From Bacillus sp. MRMR6 (GTDB taxonomy: Bacteria; Bacillota; Bacilli; Bacillales; Cytobacillaceae), in the NCBI RefSeq assembly GCF_001940785.1, contig NZ_MSLS01000028.1, forward strand, positions 6,410 to 53,466: a DNA stretch of 47,057 bases. Direction: 5' to 3'. Below are positions 35,423 through 43,202 of the stretch, one piece after another (positions within the stretch are counted from its first letter, which is position 1; the number at the start of each line of letters is the position of its first letter). Made by a program: the position numbers and the translations under genes. The notes under the pieces are model-generated. The model did no database searches and had not been told where the DNA came from. It worked only from the letters and a program-made list of their open reading frames with translations.

Positions 35423-36185
35423 AGGAATCGTTAAAAAGTTGACAGGGGAGTACGGCTTGTTTTTTCTCGTTACCCTTCTGCTCTTTAGTTTATGGGAATG
35501 GGTCATTATTCAAGGATGGATTGCATCTTTTATTTTGCCTTCCCCATCAGCAATATGGATTTCATTCATGGAAAATCACCAGCTTTTACTGCAAGTGCAC
35601 CTGCCAGCTACCCTTATAGAGGTATTAATTGGCTTTGGAATTTCACTATTTGGGGGATTATTGATAGGAGTAGGAATGCACTTTTCTCGTTCCTTAGAAA
35701 AGGTTTTGTATCCATTCCTGGTAATCTCACAAACTATACCATTAATTGCCATATCTCCGATCTTTATTATGTGGTTTGGGTACACGATATGGAGTAAAGT
35801 CGCTGTAACCATTTTAATTACCTTTTTTCCTATTGTTGTGAGTACATATGATGGCCTAAAAGCTGGGGGAAATGAATACCGGGAATTACTGTTGACAATG
35901 GGGGCATCCCGCTGGACTATATTTAAAATGGTTCAGGTCCCGATGGCATTACCGTCACTGTTTTCTGGGCTTAAAATGGCAGTTGTCTATTCAGTTGTCG
36001 GAGCCACAATTGGTGAATGGCTGGGTGCAAGCGAAGGTTTAGGCTATTTTAGCCGAAGAATGTCAGGGAATTTACAGGCTGATGCTGTATTTGCAGCAAT
36101 TTTTCTATTGTCACTGCTTGGAATCATCCTGTTTATTTGTATAAGTTTAATAGAAAAACAATTACTAAAAAATAATACCCGATAA
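35415..36185 (+). CDS. thiX: ABC transporter permease for the pyrimidine precursor (ThiX type)
   Basis: Permease of 256 aa with about six membrane segments and the family loop ELLLTMGASRWTIFKMVQVPMALPSLFSGLKMAV, plus VGATIGEWLGASEGLGYF. It overlaps thiZ by 8 nt, showing translational coupling. Sequence type and position after ylmB-tenA indicate import of formylaminopyrimidine or HMP. Confidence 0.9.
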   Translation: MGKGIVKKLTGEYGLFFLVTLLLFSLWEWVIIQGWIASFILPSPSAIWISFMENHQLLLQVHLPATLIEVLIGFGISLFGGLLIGVGMHFSRSLEKVLYPFLVISQTIPLIAISPIFIMWFGYTIWSKVAVTILITFFPIVVSTYDGLKAGGNEYRELLLTMGASRWTIFKMVQVPMALPSLFSGLKMAVVYSVVGATIGEWLGASEGLGYFSRRMSGNLQADAVFAAIFLLSLLGIILFICISLIEKQLLKNNTR

Positions 36186-36207
36186 TGTGGAGAGGAAGTA
36201 CTATACA

Positions 36208-37212
36208 ATGAAAAAGAATTTATTGCTGATGATCAGCGCGTTACTATTAATGTTAAGTGCATGCGGTCAATCGGAAAAAGCTGTATCCAATGGGAAGCAG
36301 GATTCTGAGGAAAAATTACAGAAAGTAACTTTAATGCTTGATTGGTATCCCAATGCTGTACACTCCTTCCTCTATGTAGCCGAAGAAAAGGGCTATTTTA
36401 AAGAACAAGGCTTAGATGTAGAGATACAAATGCCTGCAGATACAAATGACCCCTTAAGGCTTGTTGCCGCTGACAAGATTGATATGGCAATTAGTTATCA
36501 GCCGCAAGTGCTAGTTGCTCGCGGCGAGGATATACCAGTTGTATCGTTTGCAGCGCTTGTTCGCCATCCTCTCAACCAACTAATGGTCCCAACTAATGGA
36601 GACATTCAATCCCCAAAAGATTTGGAGGGTAAATCAATCGGATACCCATCCATACCATTGAATGAAGCTATCATACAAACAATGATAGAGTCTGATGGAG
36701 GAAAATATGATAAGGTAAAGATGGTTGATGTCGGCTGGGACCTCATTCCTGCAATTGCTACGAAAAATACGGACGCTCTCATCGGTGCTTATATAAATCA
36801 TGAGAAATTACTTCTTGAAAAAGAGGGGCATCCAGTTCGGACGATCAATCCTGTTGATTATGGTGTACCAGACTATTATGAATTAGTGCTGGTTGCAAGT
36901 GAAAATGCGCTAAAGGAAAATGCCGATGTCTTTAAAAAATTTATTGCGGCAATAACCAAGGGGCAGAATGATGTTGTAGAACATCCGAAAGAAGCTCTTT
37001 CTATATTATTGAATCACGAAAATCAATCTTCACCGCTTGACGAGGATATTGAAAGTAAGAGTTTAGAAATGCTACTCCCGCTAATGCATTCAAATAATCA
37101 ACCATTTGGGTATCAAGATCCTTCAACCTGGGAGAATGTTGCACAGTGGTTATATGAAACTAAGGTAATAAAGAAGAAAGCCACAGCTGAAGAAGCATTT
37201 ATTAATTTATAA
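36208..37212 (+). CDS. thiY: Pyrimidine-precursor binding lipoprotein (ThiY, NMT1/THI5-like)
   Basis: Binding lipoprotein of 334 aa. The signal peptide ends in lipobox LSAC (Cys at residue 19). The mature domain starts VTLMLDWYPNAVHSFLYVAEEKGYFKEQGL, the hallmark of THI5/NMT1-like precursors binders, and includes ISYQPQVLVARGEDIPVV. It captures the formylated pyrimidine for ThiXZ. The start is the ATG at 36208 behind AGAGGAAG; a GTG at 36187 overlaps the ribosome-site region. Last gene of the thiamine locus. Confidence 0.92.
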   Translation: MKKNLLLMISALLLMLSACGQSEKAVSNGKQDSEEKLQKVTLMLDWYPNAVHSFLYVAEEKGYFKEQGLDVEIQMPADTNDPLRLVAADKIDMAISYQPQVLVARGEDIPVVSFAALVRHPLNQLMVPTNGDIQSPKDLEGKSIGYPSIPLNEAIIQTMIESDGGKYDKVKMVDVGWDLIPAIATKNTDALIGAYINHEKLLLEKEGHPVRTINPVDYGVPDYYELVLVASENALKENADVFKKFIAAITKGQNDVVEHPKEALSILLNHENQSSPLDEDIESKSLEMLLPLMHSNNQPFGYQDPSTWENVAQWLYETKVIKKKATAEEAFINL

Positions 37213-37234
37213 ATGAGCAAAGATGTTTATTTAG

Positions 37235-37270
37235 AGGCACCATTCATATTTGAATGGTGCCTAAGTTTTT
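37235..37270 (+). terminator. Intrinsic terminator of the thiamine locus
   Basis: A perfect 12-bp stem, AGGCACCATTCA with TGAATGGTGCCT, loop of 4 nt, followed by AAGTTTTTA. Confidence 0.85.
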
Positions 37271-37724
37271 ATTTGTTTTCATCATCGTTAGTCCTTACAT
37301 CAGGCCTAACAGGTGTTAATTCTTCCGATGCCTCTGTTTGATACTGTATGATACCAGTTTGGCGTGAGCGCTCATTGGAATTGGTCAGAATATTGTTAGC
37401 TAAATAGCGATGGAATAAGTATTCAAACACGGCAACACCTAGAGCTGCAAATAATGACATAAGGAGTTGGCCGTCGCCTATAGTAAGGTTTACACTCATG
37501 ATCCAAATAATGAAAAATGCTAATCCAAAATCAGCAAGAGTAGCAAACAGGTTATTAGTTCTTGGTAATGTAAACATGTCACCAATTAGGTAGGCAGCGA
37601 TACCTAAAACCAAGGTAATAAGAAAAATGTTACTAAAAGCCATGTCAAAGAATAATCCAAGAATGATCGTTAAAAGAGCAAGGGTGGAAATGAACTTTAT
37701 AAGTAGAGCTTTTATATGATTCAT
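37269..37724 (-). CDS. YndM-like DUF2512 membrane protein
   Basis: Protein of 151 aa with four hydrophobic segments in the first ~110 residues (for example FISTLALLTIILGLFF) and a hydrophilic, acidic C-terminal tail. The family is found in Bacillus (YndM); its function is unknown. ATG with AAGGAGG at optimal distance. Single-gene unit convergent with the thiamine locus. Confidence 0.82.
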   Translation of the reverse strand: MNHIKALLIKFISTLALLTIILGLFFDMAFSNIFLITLVLGIAAYLIGDMFTLPRTNNLFATLADFGLAFFIIWIMSVNLTIGDGQLLMSLFAALGVAVFEYLFHRYLANNILTNSNERSRQTGIIQYQTEASEELTPVRPDVRTNDDENK

Positions 37725-37821
37725 ACAGGCACCTCCTTTTTATGCTTATTGTGTGATTTTTTTTTGATAATATGCACCTTTAAAATTCGATTTTTTTCCA
37801 CTTCACTTTTTAGAGGTGCAA

Positions 37822-37854
37822 AAATGACAGGCCCCTTAAAGGTACCTGTCATTT
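37822..37854. repeat. Imperfect hairpin element containing TGACAGG
   Basis: AAATGACAGG pairs with CCTGTCATTT around a 13-nt loop. The arms resemble the GTGACAGGCACC type small repeat of Bacillaceae; a half copy occurs at 26221. It may also end the hypothetical gene on the minus strand or be a REP-like unit. Confidence 0.45.
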
Positions 37855-37905
37855 CTATTATTCATATGAATTTGCCTGATTAACAGGGTCTGTTCATAAA
37901 TCTTA

Positions 37906-38199
37906 TTATTTCCTTTTTTTAATTCTTTTTCTAAAGAACACCATATTACAACCATCCCAGACCCTTGTAATAATAAAACTGCCGCTAGCGGTGTCTATAG
38001 ATTTTAATTTTTCATTTTTCTCCGTGTGAATTACTGAAGTTTTAGAATCCTCTTCACTAGATTCATCTTCTTGAACAGGGCTCTGTAGCTTATGTTCATC
38101 TGTATGAGGGGAATGTAATCTTCCAAACATAAAATCTCCAAAAAGTGATTTTTTTGCTTTGTCAACACTTTCTAAATCCATTTTAGGATAATCCTCCAT
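37906..38199 (-). CDS. Hypothetical protein, 97 aa
   Basis: Small protein with an acidic, Ser/Glu-rich middle (EDESSEEDSK) and a very basic C-terminus (FFRKRIKKRK). It has no signal peptide or membrane segment and one cysteine. ATG with AGGAGG at a good distance supports expression. I do not recognise a family. A spore-protein role would fit the composition but is unsupported. Confidence 0.65.
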   Translation of the reverse strand: MEDYPKMDLESVDKAKKSLFGDFMFGRLHSPHTDEHKLQSPVQEDESSEEDSKTSVIHTEKNEKLKSIDTASGSFIITRVWDGCNMVFFRKRIKKRK

Positions 38200-38366
38200 A
38201 CTCTTAGCACCTCCTATACTTTGAATGAAGGGATTATAACTGATACAAAAGTCTCTCCATGTATTAAATTACGTTAGGCAGCAAAGTTTTGTATAGGCAG
38301 ATGCTGAGATTTCGATGTCATGTCGTGATAATCTCCCAAAATCAAAGGGGAATCGTGAATTGGAAA

Positions 38367-38391
38367 AGCCCCATCCGGATTAGATGGGGCT
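38367..38391 (-). terminator. Terminator of the TetR gene
   Basis: AGCCCCATC pairs with GATGGGGCT around a 7-nt loop. On the minus strand it is followed by TTTTCC and lies about 10 nt after the stop codon of the regulator. Confidence 0.75.
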
Positions 38392-38400
38392 ATTTGAATT

Positions 38401-39312
38401 TTATTGGTTTTCGTCATCGCTATTATAAAAGTCTTTCACGATGTGGTCTAATAGTTGTAATTCCTTTTGCCCAAGACCTGCAGAATTTTGATTTAAGGAA
38501 AAAAGTGCACTTTCAATTAAATATTTTCTTGGGACTCTGGTATGGATGATTTCTTCTTGGATAAAGTCTAAGAGTTCAGTATACTTTTCATAATTCTTTT
38601 CATCATTTATATTTTTTTGAAACAGATTCTTTAAGGAAGCAATATTTTTATTGAGTTGTTCAATGATTTCACGATTATCTTTTTTACACCCAGGCAGCCA
38701 CTTCTCCAACAACTCCGGTCCATGTAACTGGTCTCCATCCTTTGTAACATCGTCTACCATTTTTACTAAACGCTTAACGCTATATCGAACAACATGACTG
38801 ATCTGTTCTCCTGACTCAAGAGCCATACGGTTGTATTGGAGGTTATGTTGTAATAACCCTGTAAACATAATCGCACAATCTAATAAATATGTTTTCTTAG
38901 CCTCTCCAAACAAATCAATGAACCTTCCATATAACCAGCGGAGAGAATTTAACCTGCTTCTCTGGATGTATTGCTTAAGGTCAACATCATTAGAAGCCAT
39001 TACCTCTTCATAAAGGGTAATTAGTTTGTGTTTTCTATTTGTTATCATTTGCATTTCCATTTGCTTGATGAAAATTTCAATATCAGAGGGATTTTGACCG
39101 ATCAGTATTTCATTACGTTCTTTTTGCAGTTTTTTATAAATCGATTTATAAATGGCAATTAACAGTTCACTTTTCGATGAAAAATAATTATAAAAGGTTC
39201 CTTTTGAGATCCCGCTATAATCTAAAATGTCTTGGATAGAAGTTGCTTGATAACCTTTATCTATAAATAACTGGTGAGCCATTTTAATAACATGCTGTTT
39301 TCGATCATTCAT
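38401..39312 (-). CDS. TetR/AcrR family transcriptional regulator
   Basis: Repressor of 303 aa, long for the family. The N-terminal helix-turn-helix spans about residues 1-50 (AHQLFIDKGYQATSIQDILDYSGISKGTFYNYFSSK). The large ligand domain is unlike well-known members, so the inducer is unknown. I chose the ATG at 39312, six bases after AGGGTG; the adjacent ATG at 39315 is too close, and extension to 39396 adds residues without a ribosome site. No transporter or enzyme gene is adjacent, so the target may be its own promoter. Confidence 0.88.
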   Translation of the reverse strand: MNDRKQHVIKMAHQLFIDKGYQATSIQDILDYSGISKGTFYNYFSSKSELLIAIYKSIYKKLQKERNEILIGQNPSDIEIFIKQMEMQMITNRKHKLITLYEEVMASNDVDLKQYIQRSRLNSLRWLYGRFIDLFGEAKKTYLLDCAIMFTGLLQHNLQYNRMALESGEQISHVVRYSVKRLVKMVDDVTKDGDQLHGPELLEKWLPGCKKDNREIIEQLNKNIASLKNLFQKNINDEKNYEKYTELLDFIQEEIIHTRVPRKYLIESALFSLNQNSAGLGQKELQLLDHIVKDFYNSDDENQ

Positions 39313-39324
39313 CATTATCACCCT

Positions 39325-39395
39325 ATTTTTAAGTATACCGCCTGTATAAAAATATACTAACGTAAAGATTCCCGTTTTACAAACGTATAATTCCA
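39325..39395 (-). promoter_or_regulatory. Control region of the TetR gene with possible operator
   Basis: AGTATA and TATACT half-sites flank a ~15-bp spacer near 39332-39358, just upstream of the regulator start. This is a reasonable place for auto-repression, but the symmetry is short. Confidence 0.35.
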
Positions 39396-39521
39396 TTATG
39401 TTGTATTTGTTGCATCAAATGAACCATTAGTATAGATGTGAGATTTAAAGGCGTAATAAGTTGCTTTTTTTGTATTAAACCAGCAAAATTGGAAGTAAAG
39501 GACTATAGGAGGTTATACGAT

Positions 39522-39977
39522 TTGGTGAACAATTTTTTTGAGGGTGCCTATATTGAGCGGTGTAGTAAAGAAACAGAAAATATGATAGCACAGGAGTCAT
39601 CTGCTTTTTTAAACCAACCACTTAGTTATCTTAGAGATCATAAAAGTGAATTTATCTATCTAGAATCAACCGTTTTTGAACAAAATGGTGTTGATGCTGT
39701 CTCTTTAGAAACCGATGATGTTTTTGGTACATATGATGTTATGTTAGGTTTAAAGCTTCAAAAAAAATACGAGCCAGCAATAAGGGATTATCTGAACAGT
39801 CATTTAAACGGTGAGGAAGCAAAATTTGATTTAATGTTTAGTGGGGACGATGGGCTATGGAATTTAAATTTCGCCTTAAACTATGTTGAAGGTTATAGTG
39901 AAGCCCTTTCTTTGAATGAGTCTTTTAATTTGATTAACCACTTTTTAACTAACCTAGTTTCTATAGTTAAAAAATAA
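39522..39977 (+). CDS. Conserved Bacillus protein of unknown function, N-terminally short
   Basis: Soluble protein of 151 aa with YIERCSKETENMIAQE, QPLSYLRDHKSEFIYLES, DDVFGTYDVMLGLKLQKKYE and DGLWNLNFALNYVEG. From memory this pattern belongs to a Bacillus family that is sometimes mislabelled branched-chain aminotransferase and usually carries some 50 more N-terminal residues. AGGAGG at 39507-39512 supports TTG at 39522 as start. The frame extends back to a GTG at 39438 without ribosome site and with unrelated sequence. It may be a truncated copy. Confidence 0.6.
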   Translation: MVNNFFEGAYIERCSKETENMIAQESSAFLNQPLSYLRDHKSEFIYLESTVFEQNGVDAVSLETDDVFGTYDVMLGLKLQKKYEPAIRDYLNSHLNGEEAKFDLMFSGDDGLWNLNFALNYVEGYSEALSLNESFNLINHFLTNLVSIVKK

Positions 39978-39993
39978 ATCACGGTAAGATTGG

Positions 39994-40028
39994 ACAGGTA
40001 TCGTAGCGATACCTGTTTATTTTTTTTA
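39994..40028 (+). terminator. Intrinsic terminator
   Basis: ACAGGTATCG pairs with CGATACCTGT around a 3-nt loop and is followed by TTATTTTTTTT. Confidence 0.85.
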
Positions 40029-40058
40029 TGAAACAATAAGACATTGAGAATAAACCAC

Positions 40059-40087
40059 TTTACAATATACCCTAATGGGTATAATAT
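40059..40087 (+). promoter_or_regulatory. Promoter of the sulfur locus
   Basis: TTTACA (40059-40064), 17-bp spacer and TAATAT (40082-40087). The operator at 40066-40083 fills the spacer and touches the -10 box, an arrangement expected for repression. Confidence 0.6.
40066..40083. promoter_or_regulatory. CsoR/CstR-like operator 1
   Basis: A perfect 18-bp palindrome, TATACCC-TAAT-GGGTATA. It is the best copy of a motif repeated before the first five genes of this locus and resembles the GC-core, AT-flank operators of CsoR-family persulfide/copper sensors. Confidence 0.7.
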
Positions 40088-40123
40088 ATAGCTTGTGAGT
40101 ATAAGAGATGGAGGCATCATGAG

Positions 40124-40459
40124 ATGGTTTTTTATATTTTAATAGCAGCTATTATTACATTTTATTCATATCAAAGATATGCGCCAGTGCTTGGTGTATA
40201 CAAAGTTAATGATTATTCGGTGTTTGAGAAAGAATTTATTTTGGATTTAAGAGATTATCAAACAACTGCCAAAGAACCGATTAATAATAGTATCAATATA
40301 CCATACGCTTATTTAAAGCGATTCTATAAAGAGATTCCTACTAACAAGTTAATGATTATTGCAACCGATTCAGTTGAAAAGAATCTAGCTATTCGCTTCT
40401 TAATAAAAAAGAAATTCAAAGTTACAGGTTATTTAATTAAAGTTAATTTAAAGAATTGA
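40124..40459 (+). CDS. Membrane-anchored rhodanese-like protein without catalytic Cys
   Basis: Protein of 111 aa with one N-terminal membrane helix (residues 2-15) and a short rhodanese-like domain (FILDLRDYQTT, then INNSINIPYAYLKRF and a final strand-helix). At the place of the active-site CxxGxR loop it reads IIATDSVEKN, so it cannot carry a persulfide and may be structural or a sensor. ATG 40124 with GGAGG nine bases upstream. First gene of the sulfur locus. Confidence 0.7.
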   Translation: MVFYILIAAIITFYSYQRYAPVLGVYKVNDYSVFEKEFILDLRDYQTTAKEPINNSINIPYAYLKRFYKEIPTNKLMIIATDSVEKNLAIRFLIKKKFKVTGYLIKVNLKN

Positions 40460-40482
40460 CTTCTGTTTTTTTACCTGTTAAC

Positions 40483-40499
40483 ATACCCCTATGGGTAAT
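40483..40499. promoter_or_regulatory. CsoR/CstR-like operator 2
   Basis: ATACCC-CTAT-GGGTAA, with one mismatch from a perfect palindrome. It overlaps a TAATAC -10-like hexamer and precedes tusA by about 40 bp. Confidence 0.65.
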
Positions 40500-40537
40500 A
40501 CTGATAACCAAATCACTGAACAAAGGAGATCATAAAA

Positions 40538-40765
40538 ATGACTGTAGATAAAATATTAGACGCAAAAGGTTTAGCTTGTCCAATGCCAATTGTAAAAACA
40601 AAAAAAGCGATGAATGACTTAGAATCAGGCCAAGTATTAGAAATTTATACGACGGATAAAGGTACAAAGAATGATCTTACAGCATGGGCTAAATCTGGAG
40701 GCCATGATTTGTTAAAACATGAAGAGGAAAATGATGTGTTAAAGTTTTGGATAAAAAAGGGTTAA
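40538..40765 (+). CDS. TusA-family sulfur carrier
   Basis: TusA-like protein of 75 aa with the sulfane-sulfur carrier motif GLACPMP (Cys14). It would accept persulfide sulfur from rhodanese or DsrE proteins and pass it to the dioxygenase. It is about three-quarters identical to the N-terminal domain of the fusion protein at 41377, indicating local duplication. ATG with AAAGGAG upstream. Confidence 0.92.
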   Translation: MTVDKILDAKGLACPMPIVKTKKAMNDLESGQVLEIYTTDKGTKNDLTAWAKSGGHDLLKHEEENDVLKFWIKKG

Positions 40766-40784
40766 ATTTTTTTAACTCATAATA

Positions 40785-40804
40785 TACCCATACTAGTATT
40801 GGTA
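40785..40804. promoter_or_regulatory. CsoR/CstR-like operator 3 (divergent)
   Basis: A 20-bp near-palindrome TACCC-ATACTAGTAT-TGGTA with one mismatched pair. The left half matches the other sites, but the spacing differs. It precedes the DsrE-like gene. Confidence 0.5.
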
Positions 40805-40831
40805 AAACGAAGAAAATAGGGGGAAAATTAC

Positions 40832-41311
40832 ATGTCAGAGAAAAAAAAGACAACAATCGTATTATTTAGTGGAGATTATGATAAAGCAATGGCAGCCTAC
40901 ATTATTGCCAATGGAGCAGCTGCTTATGATCATGAAGTAACGATTTTTCACACATTCTGGGGTTTAAATGCTTTACGTAAAGATGAAGATATCATGGTTA
41001 AAAAAGGTTTTTTAGAAAAAATGTTTGCAAAAATGATGCCAAGAGGCGCTGATAAGATGGGTATTTCAAATATGAATTTTGCGGGTATTGGGCCTAAATT
41101 AATTAAAAATGTGATCAAGAAGCACAATGCTATGACACTTCCTCAATTAATTGAAATGGCACAAGAGCAAGAAATTAAATTAGTCGCTTGTACGATGACA
41201 ATGGATTTATTTGGACTTCAGCAAGCAGAGTTATTAGATCATATCGAATATGCAGGAGTTGCAGCCTATTTAGCTGATGCTGAAGATGGTCATGTTAACT
41301 TGTTTATTTAA
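40832..41311 (+). CDS. DsrE/DsrF-like (DsrE2) sulfur transfer protein
   Basis: DsrE-family protein of 159 aa. The N-terminal TIVLFSGDYDKAMAAYIIANGAAAYDHEVTIFHTFWGLNAL is the DsrE2 hallmark, and the conserved Cys is in LVACTMTMDLFG (Cys120). It relays sulfane sulfur together with TusA and rhodanese partners. ATG behind AGGGGG. It lies between two TusA-encoding genes, each with its own operator. Confidence 0.92.
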   Translation: MSEKKKTTIVLFSGDYDKAMAAYIIANGAAAYDHEVTIFHTFWGLNALRKDEDIMVKKGFLEKMFAKMMPRGADKMGISNMNFAGIGPKLIKNVIKKHNAMTLPQLIEMAQEQEIKLVACTMTMDLFGLQQAELLDHIEYAGVAAYLADAEDGHVNLFI

Positions 41312-41342
41312 TAGATTAAGAGAAAATCTTTTAGCACAAACT

Positions 41343-41358
41343 ATACCCCTTTGGGTAA
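41343..41358. promoter_or_regulatory. CsoR/CstR-like operator 4
   Basis: ATACCC-CTTT-GGGTAA lies only about 18 bp before the start codon of the TusA-rhodanese gene. Confidence 0.65.
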
Positions 41359-41376
41359 ATTCAGGAGGCCAAACGA

Positions 41377-41952
41377 ATGACTTCATTAAAAACTGACTTC
41401 GTATTAGATGCAAAAGGTTTAGCATGCCCGATGCCGATTGTTAAAACAAAGAAAGCGATGAATGGATTAGAAGCTGGTCAAGTATTAGAGGTTCTTGCAA
41501 CAGATAAAGGGTCAAAAGCTGATCTTAAAGCTTGGGCACAAAGCTCAGGGCACCAATATCTAGGTACAATCGAAGAAGACAATGTTTTAAAACATTACTT
41601 GAGAAAATCTTCTAATGAAGAAAAAGCTGAAAGAAAACATCCTAATGTTATAACGAATGATGAATTAGAAAACAAATTAATATCTAATGAAAATATTGTT
41701 GTTGTTGATGTAAGGGAATCGGCAGAATATGTTTTTAACCATATTCCAAATACAATCTCGATTCCTTTAGGTGAATTGGAAAATCGCTTAACCGATTTAA
41801 ACAAAGAAGCTGAAATTTATGTAGTATGCCGTACAGGAAATCGCAGTGACTTTGCTGCACAAAAATTAACTGAAAATGGTTTTTCAAAAGTGGTTAATGT
41901 TATGCCAGGCATGGGTGAATGGACCGGAAAAACAAACAGCCTAAACAACTAA
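41377..41952 (+). CDS. TusA-rhodanese fusion sulfurtransferase
   Basis: Fusion of 191 aa. A TusA domain occupies residues 1-75 (carrier Cys17 in GLACPMP) and, after a charged linker, a rhodanese domain spans about 92-190 with VVDVRESAEYVFNHIPNTISIP and the active loop VVCRTGNRS (Cys151). Sulfur can thus pass within one chain from thiosulfate or persulfide to the carrier Cys. This is comparable in role to CstA of the staphylococcal cst system, though not the same domain set. ATG behind AGGAGG. Confidence 0.92.
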   Translation: MTSLKTDFVLDAKGLACPMPIVKTKKAMNGLEAGQVLEVLATDKGSKADLKAWAQSSGHQYLGTIEEDNVLKHYLRKSSNEEKAERKHPNVITNDELENKLISNENIVVVDVRESAEYVFNHIPNTISIPLGELENRLTDLNKEAEIYVVCRTGNRSDFAAQKLTENGFSKVVNVMPGMGEWTGKTNSLNN

Positions 41953-42006
41953 TTATCTAGGGGCTTAACTGCCTCTCAATTAAATCTAATTTTTTTACAC
42001 TTAAAT

Positions 42007-42022
42007 ATACCATAGGGGGTAA
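42007..42022. promoter_or_regulatory. CsoR/CstR-like operator 5
   Basis: ATACCA-TAGG-GGGTAA, with the same 4-nt spacing as sites 1, 2 and 4 but a weaker left half. It is placed just before the persulfide dioxygenase gene. Confidence 0.55.
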
Positions 42023-42028
42023 TCGGAT

Positions 42029-43156
42029 ATGACAGTAACAGCTATGACATCAAAACAAGTAACAAAGAAGGTATTTAATAAAGAACCATTTTTCATTCTA
42101 GATGTACGAAATGAAAGTGACTTTCAGGATTGGAAAATTGAAGGCGAAAACTTTGAGTATTTAAATATTCCTTATTTTGAATTGCTAGATGGTGTAGAAG
42201 AAATACTGCCAAAGATTCCAGCCGATAAAGAGATTTTGGTTGTATGTGCGAAAGAAGGGTCTTCTGTCATGATAGCGGAAATGCTTTCAGAAGAAGGTTT
42301 ATCAGTTTCTTACCTTGAAGGTGGAATGAAAGCATGGAGTGAACACTTAGAACCAGTTAAAGTTGGAGACTTCAAAGATGGCGGCGAAATTTATCAATTT
42401 GTACGTATTGGAAAAGGCTGTCTATCCTATATGGTTGTCTCAAAAGGCGAAGCGGCTATTATTGATGCAACTAGAATGACTGATACGTATCTTGATTTTG
42501 CAGCAAGTATTAACGCTACTATCAAACATGTTTTTGATACACATCTACATGCAGACCATATTTCTGGCGGACGTGTGATCGCTGAAAAAACCAATGCAAC
42601 ATACTGGTTACCACCAAAGGATGCTGCTGAGGTTACATTTGAATATTCTCGTTTAGAGGGAGGAAATGATGTAACAATCGGTGACACTACAATTAATATA
42701 CATGCATTGTATTCTCCAGGACACACAATTGGTTCAACATCTTTTGTGGTGGATGAAAAGTTCTTACTATCTGGAGACATTCTATTTATTGATTCCATTG
42801 GCAGACCTGATTTAGCAGGTATGGCGGAAGATTGGGTTGCAGACTTAAGAGAAAGTCTTTATAAACGATACAGAGAGTTATCAGAAGAATTAGTGGTCCT
42901 TCCAGCACACTTTATGATTATTGAAGAACTAAACGAAGATGGAAGTGTATCAGAAAAACTAGGAACTTTATTTGCAAAAAATCACGGTTTAAATATTGAT
43001 GATGAAAATGAGTTTAGAAAGCTAGTAACAGAAAATTTACCACCACAGCCAAATGCATATCAAGAAATTCGTGAAACAAATATGGGGAAAATGAATCCTG
43101 ATTTAGAAAAGCAACGTGAGATGGAGATCGGGCCAAACCGCTGTGCTGTTAGATAA
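42029..43156 (+). CDS. Rhodanese-persulfide dioxygenase fusion (CstB/ETHE1-like)
   Basis: Protein of 375 aa. An N-terminal rhodanese domain (about 1-108) has [12 protein letters not shown] and a Cys in VVCAKEGSS (Cys73). A metallo-beta-lactamase persulfide dioxygenase domain follows, with [11 protein letters not shown] (His172, His174, Asp176, His177), SPGHTIGS and [20 protein letters not shown]1-type enzymes oxidise glutathione, bacillithiol or CoA persulfide to sulfite with O2 and Fe(II). Domain order differs from staphylococcal CstB, where the dioxygenase is first. The start follows an AGGGGGTAAT region that doubles as operator. Sulfite made here would leave through the TauE protein next door. 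Confidence 0.92.
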   Translation: MTVTAMTSKQVTKKVFNKEPFFILDVRNESDFQDWKIEGENFEYLNIPYFELLDGVEEILPKIPADKEILVVCAKEGSSVMIAEMLSEEGLSVSYLEGGMKAWSEHLEPVKVGDFKDGGEIYQFVRIGKGCLSYMVVSKGEAAIIDATRMTDTYLDFAASINATIKHVFDTHLHADHISGGRVIAEKTNATYWLPPKDAAEVTFEYSRLEGGNDVTIGDTTINIHALYSPGHTIGSTSFVVDEKFLLSGDILFIDSIGRPDLAGMAEDWVADLRESLYKRYRELSEELVVLPAHFMIIEELNEDGSVSEKLGTLFAKNHGLNIDDENEFRKLVTENLPPQPNAYQEIRETNMGKMNPDLEKQREMEIGPNRCAVR

Positions 43157-43162
43157 TCATAT

Positions 43163-43188
43163 AGGGACCTTTTTAGGTTCCTTTTTTT
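43163..43188 (+). terminator. Intrinsic terminator after the dioxygenase
   Basis: AGGGACC pairs with GGTTCCT (one G-U) around a 6-nt loop and is followed by T6. It separates the dioxygenase from the exporter, so read-through or a separate promoter is needed downstream. Confidence 0.7.
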
Positions 43189-43202
43189 AGGGGGAATTAG
43201 TA

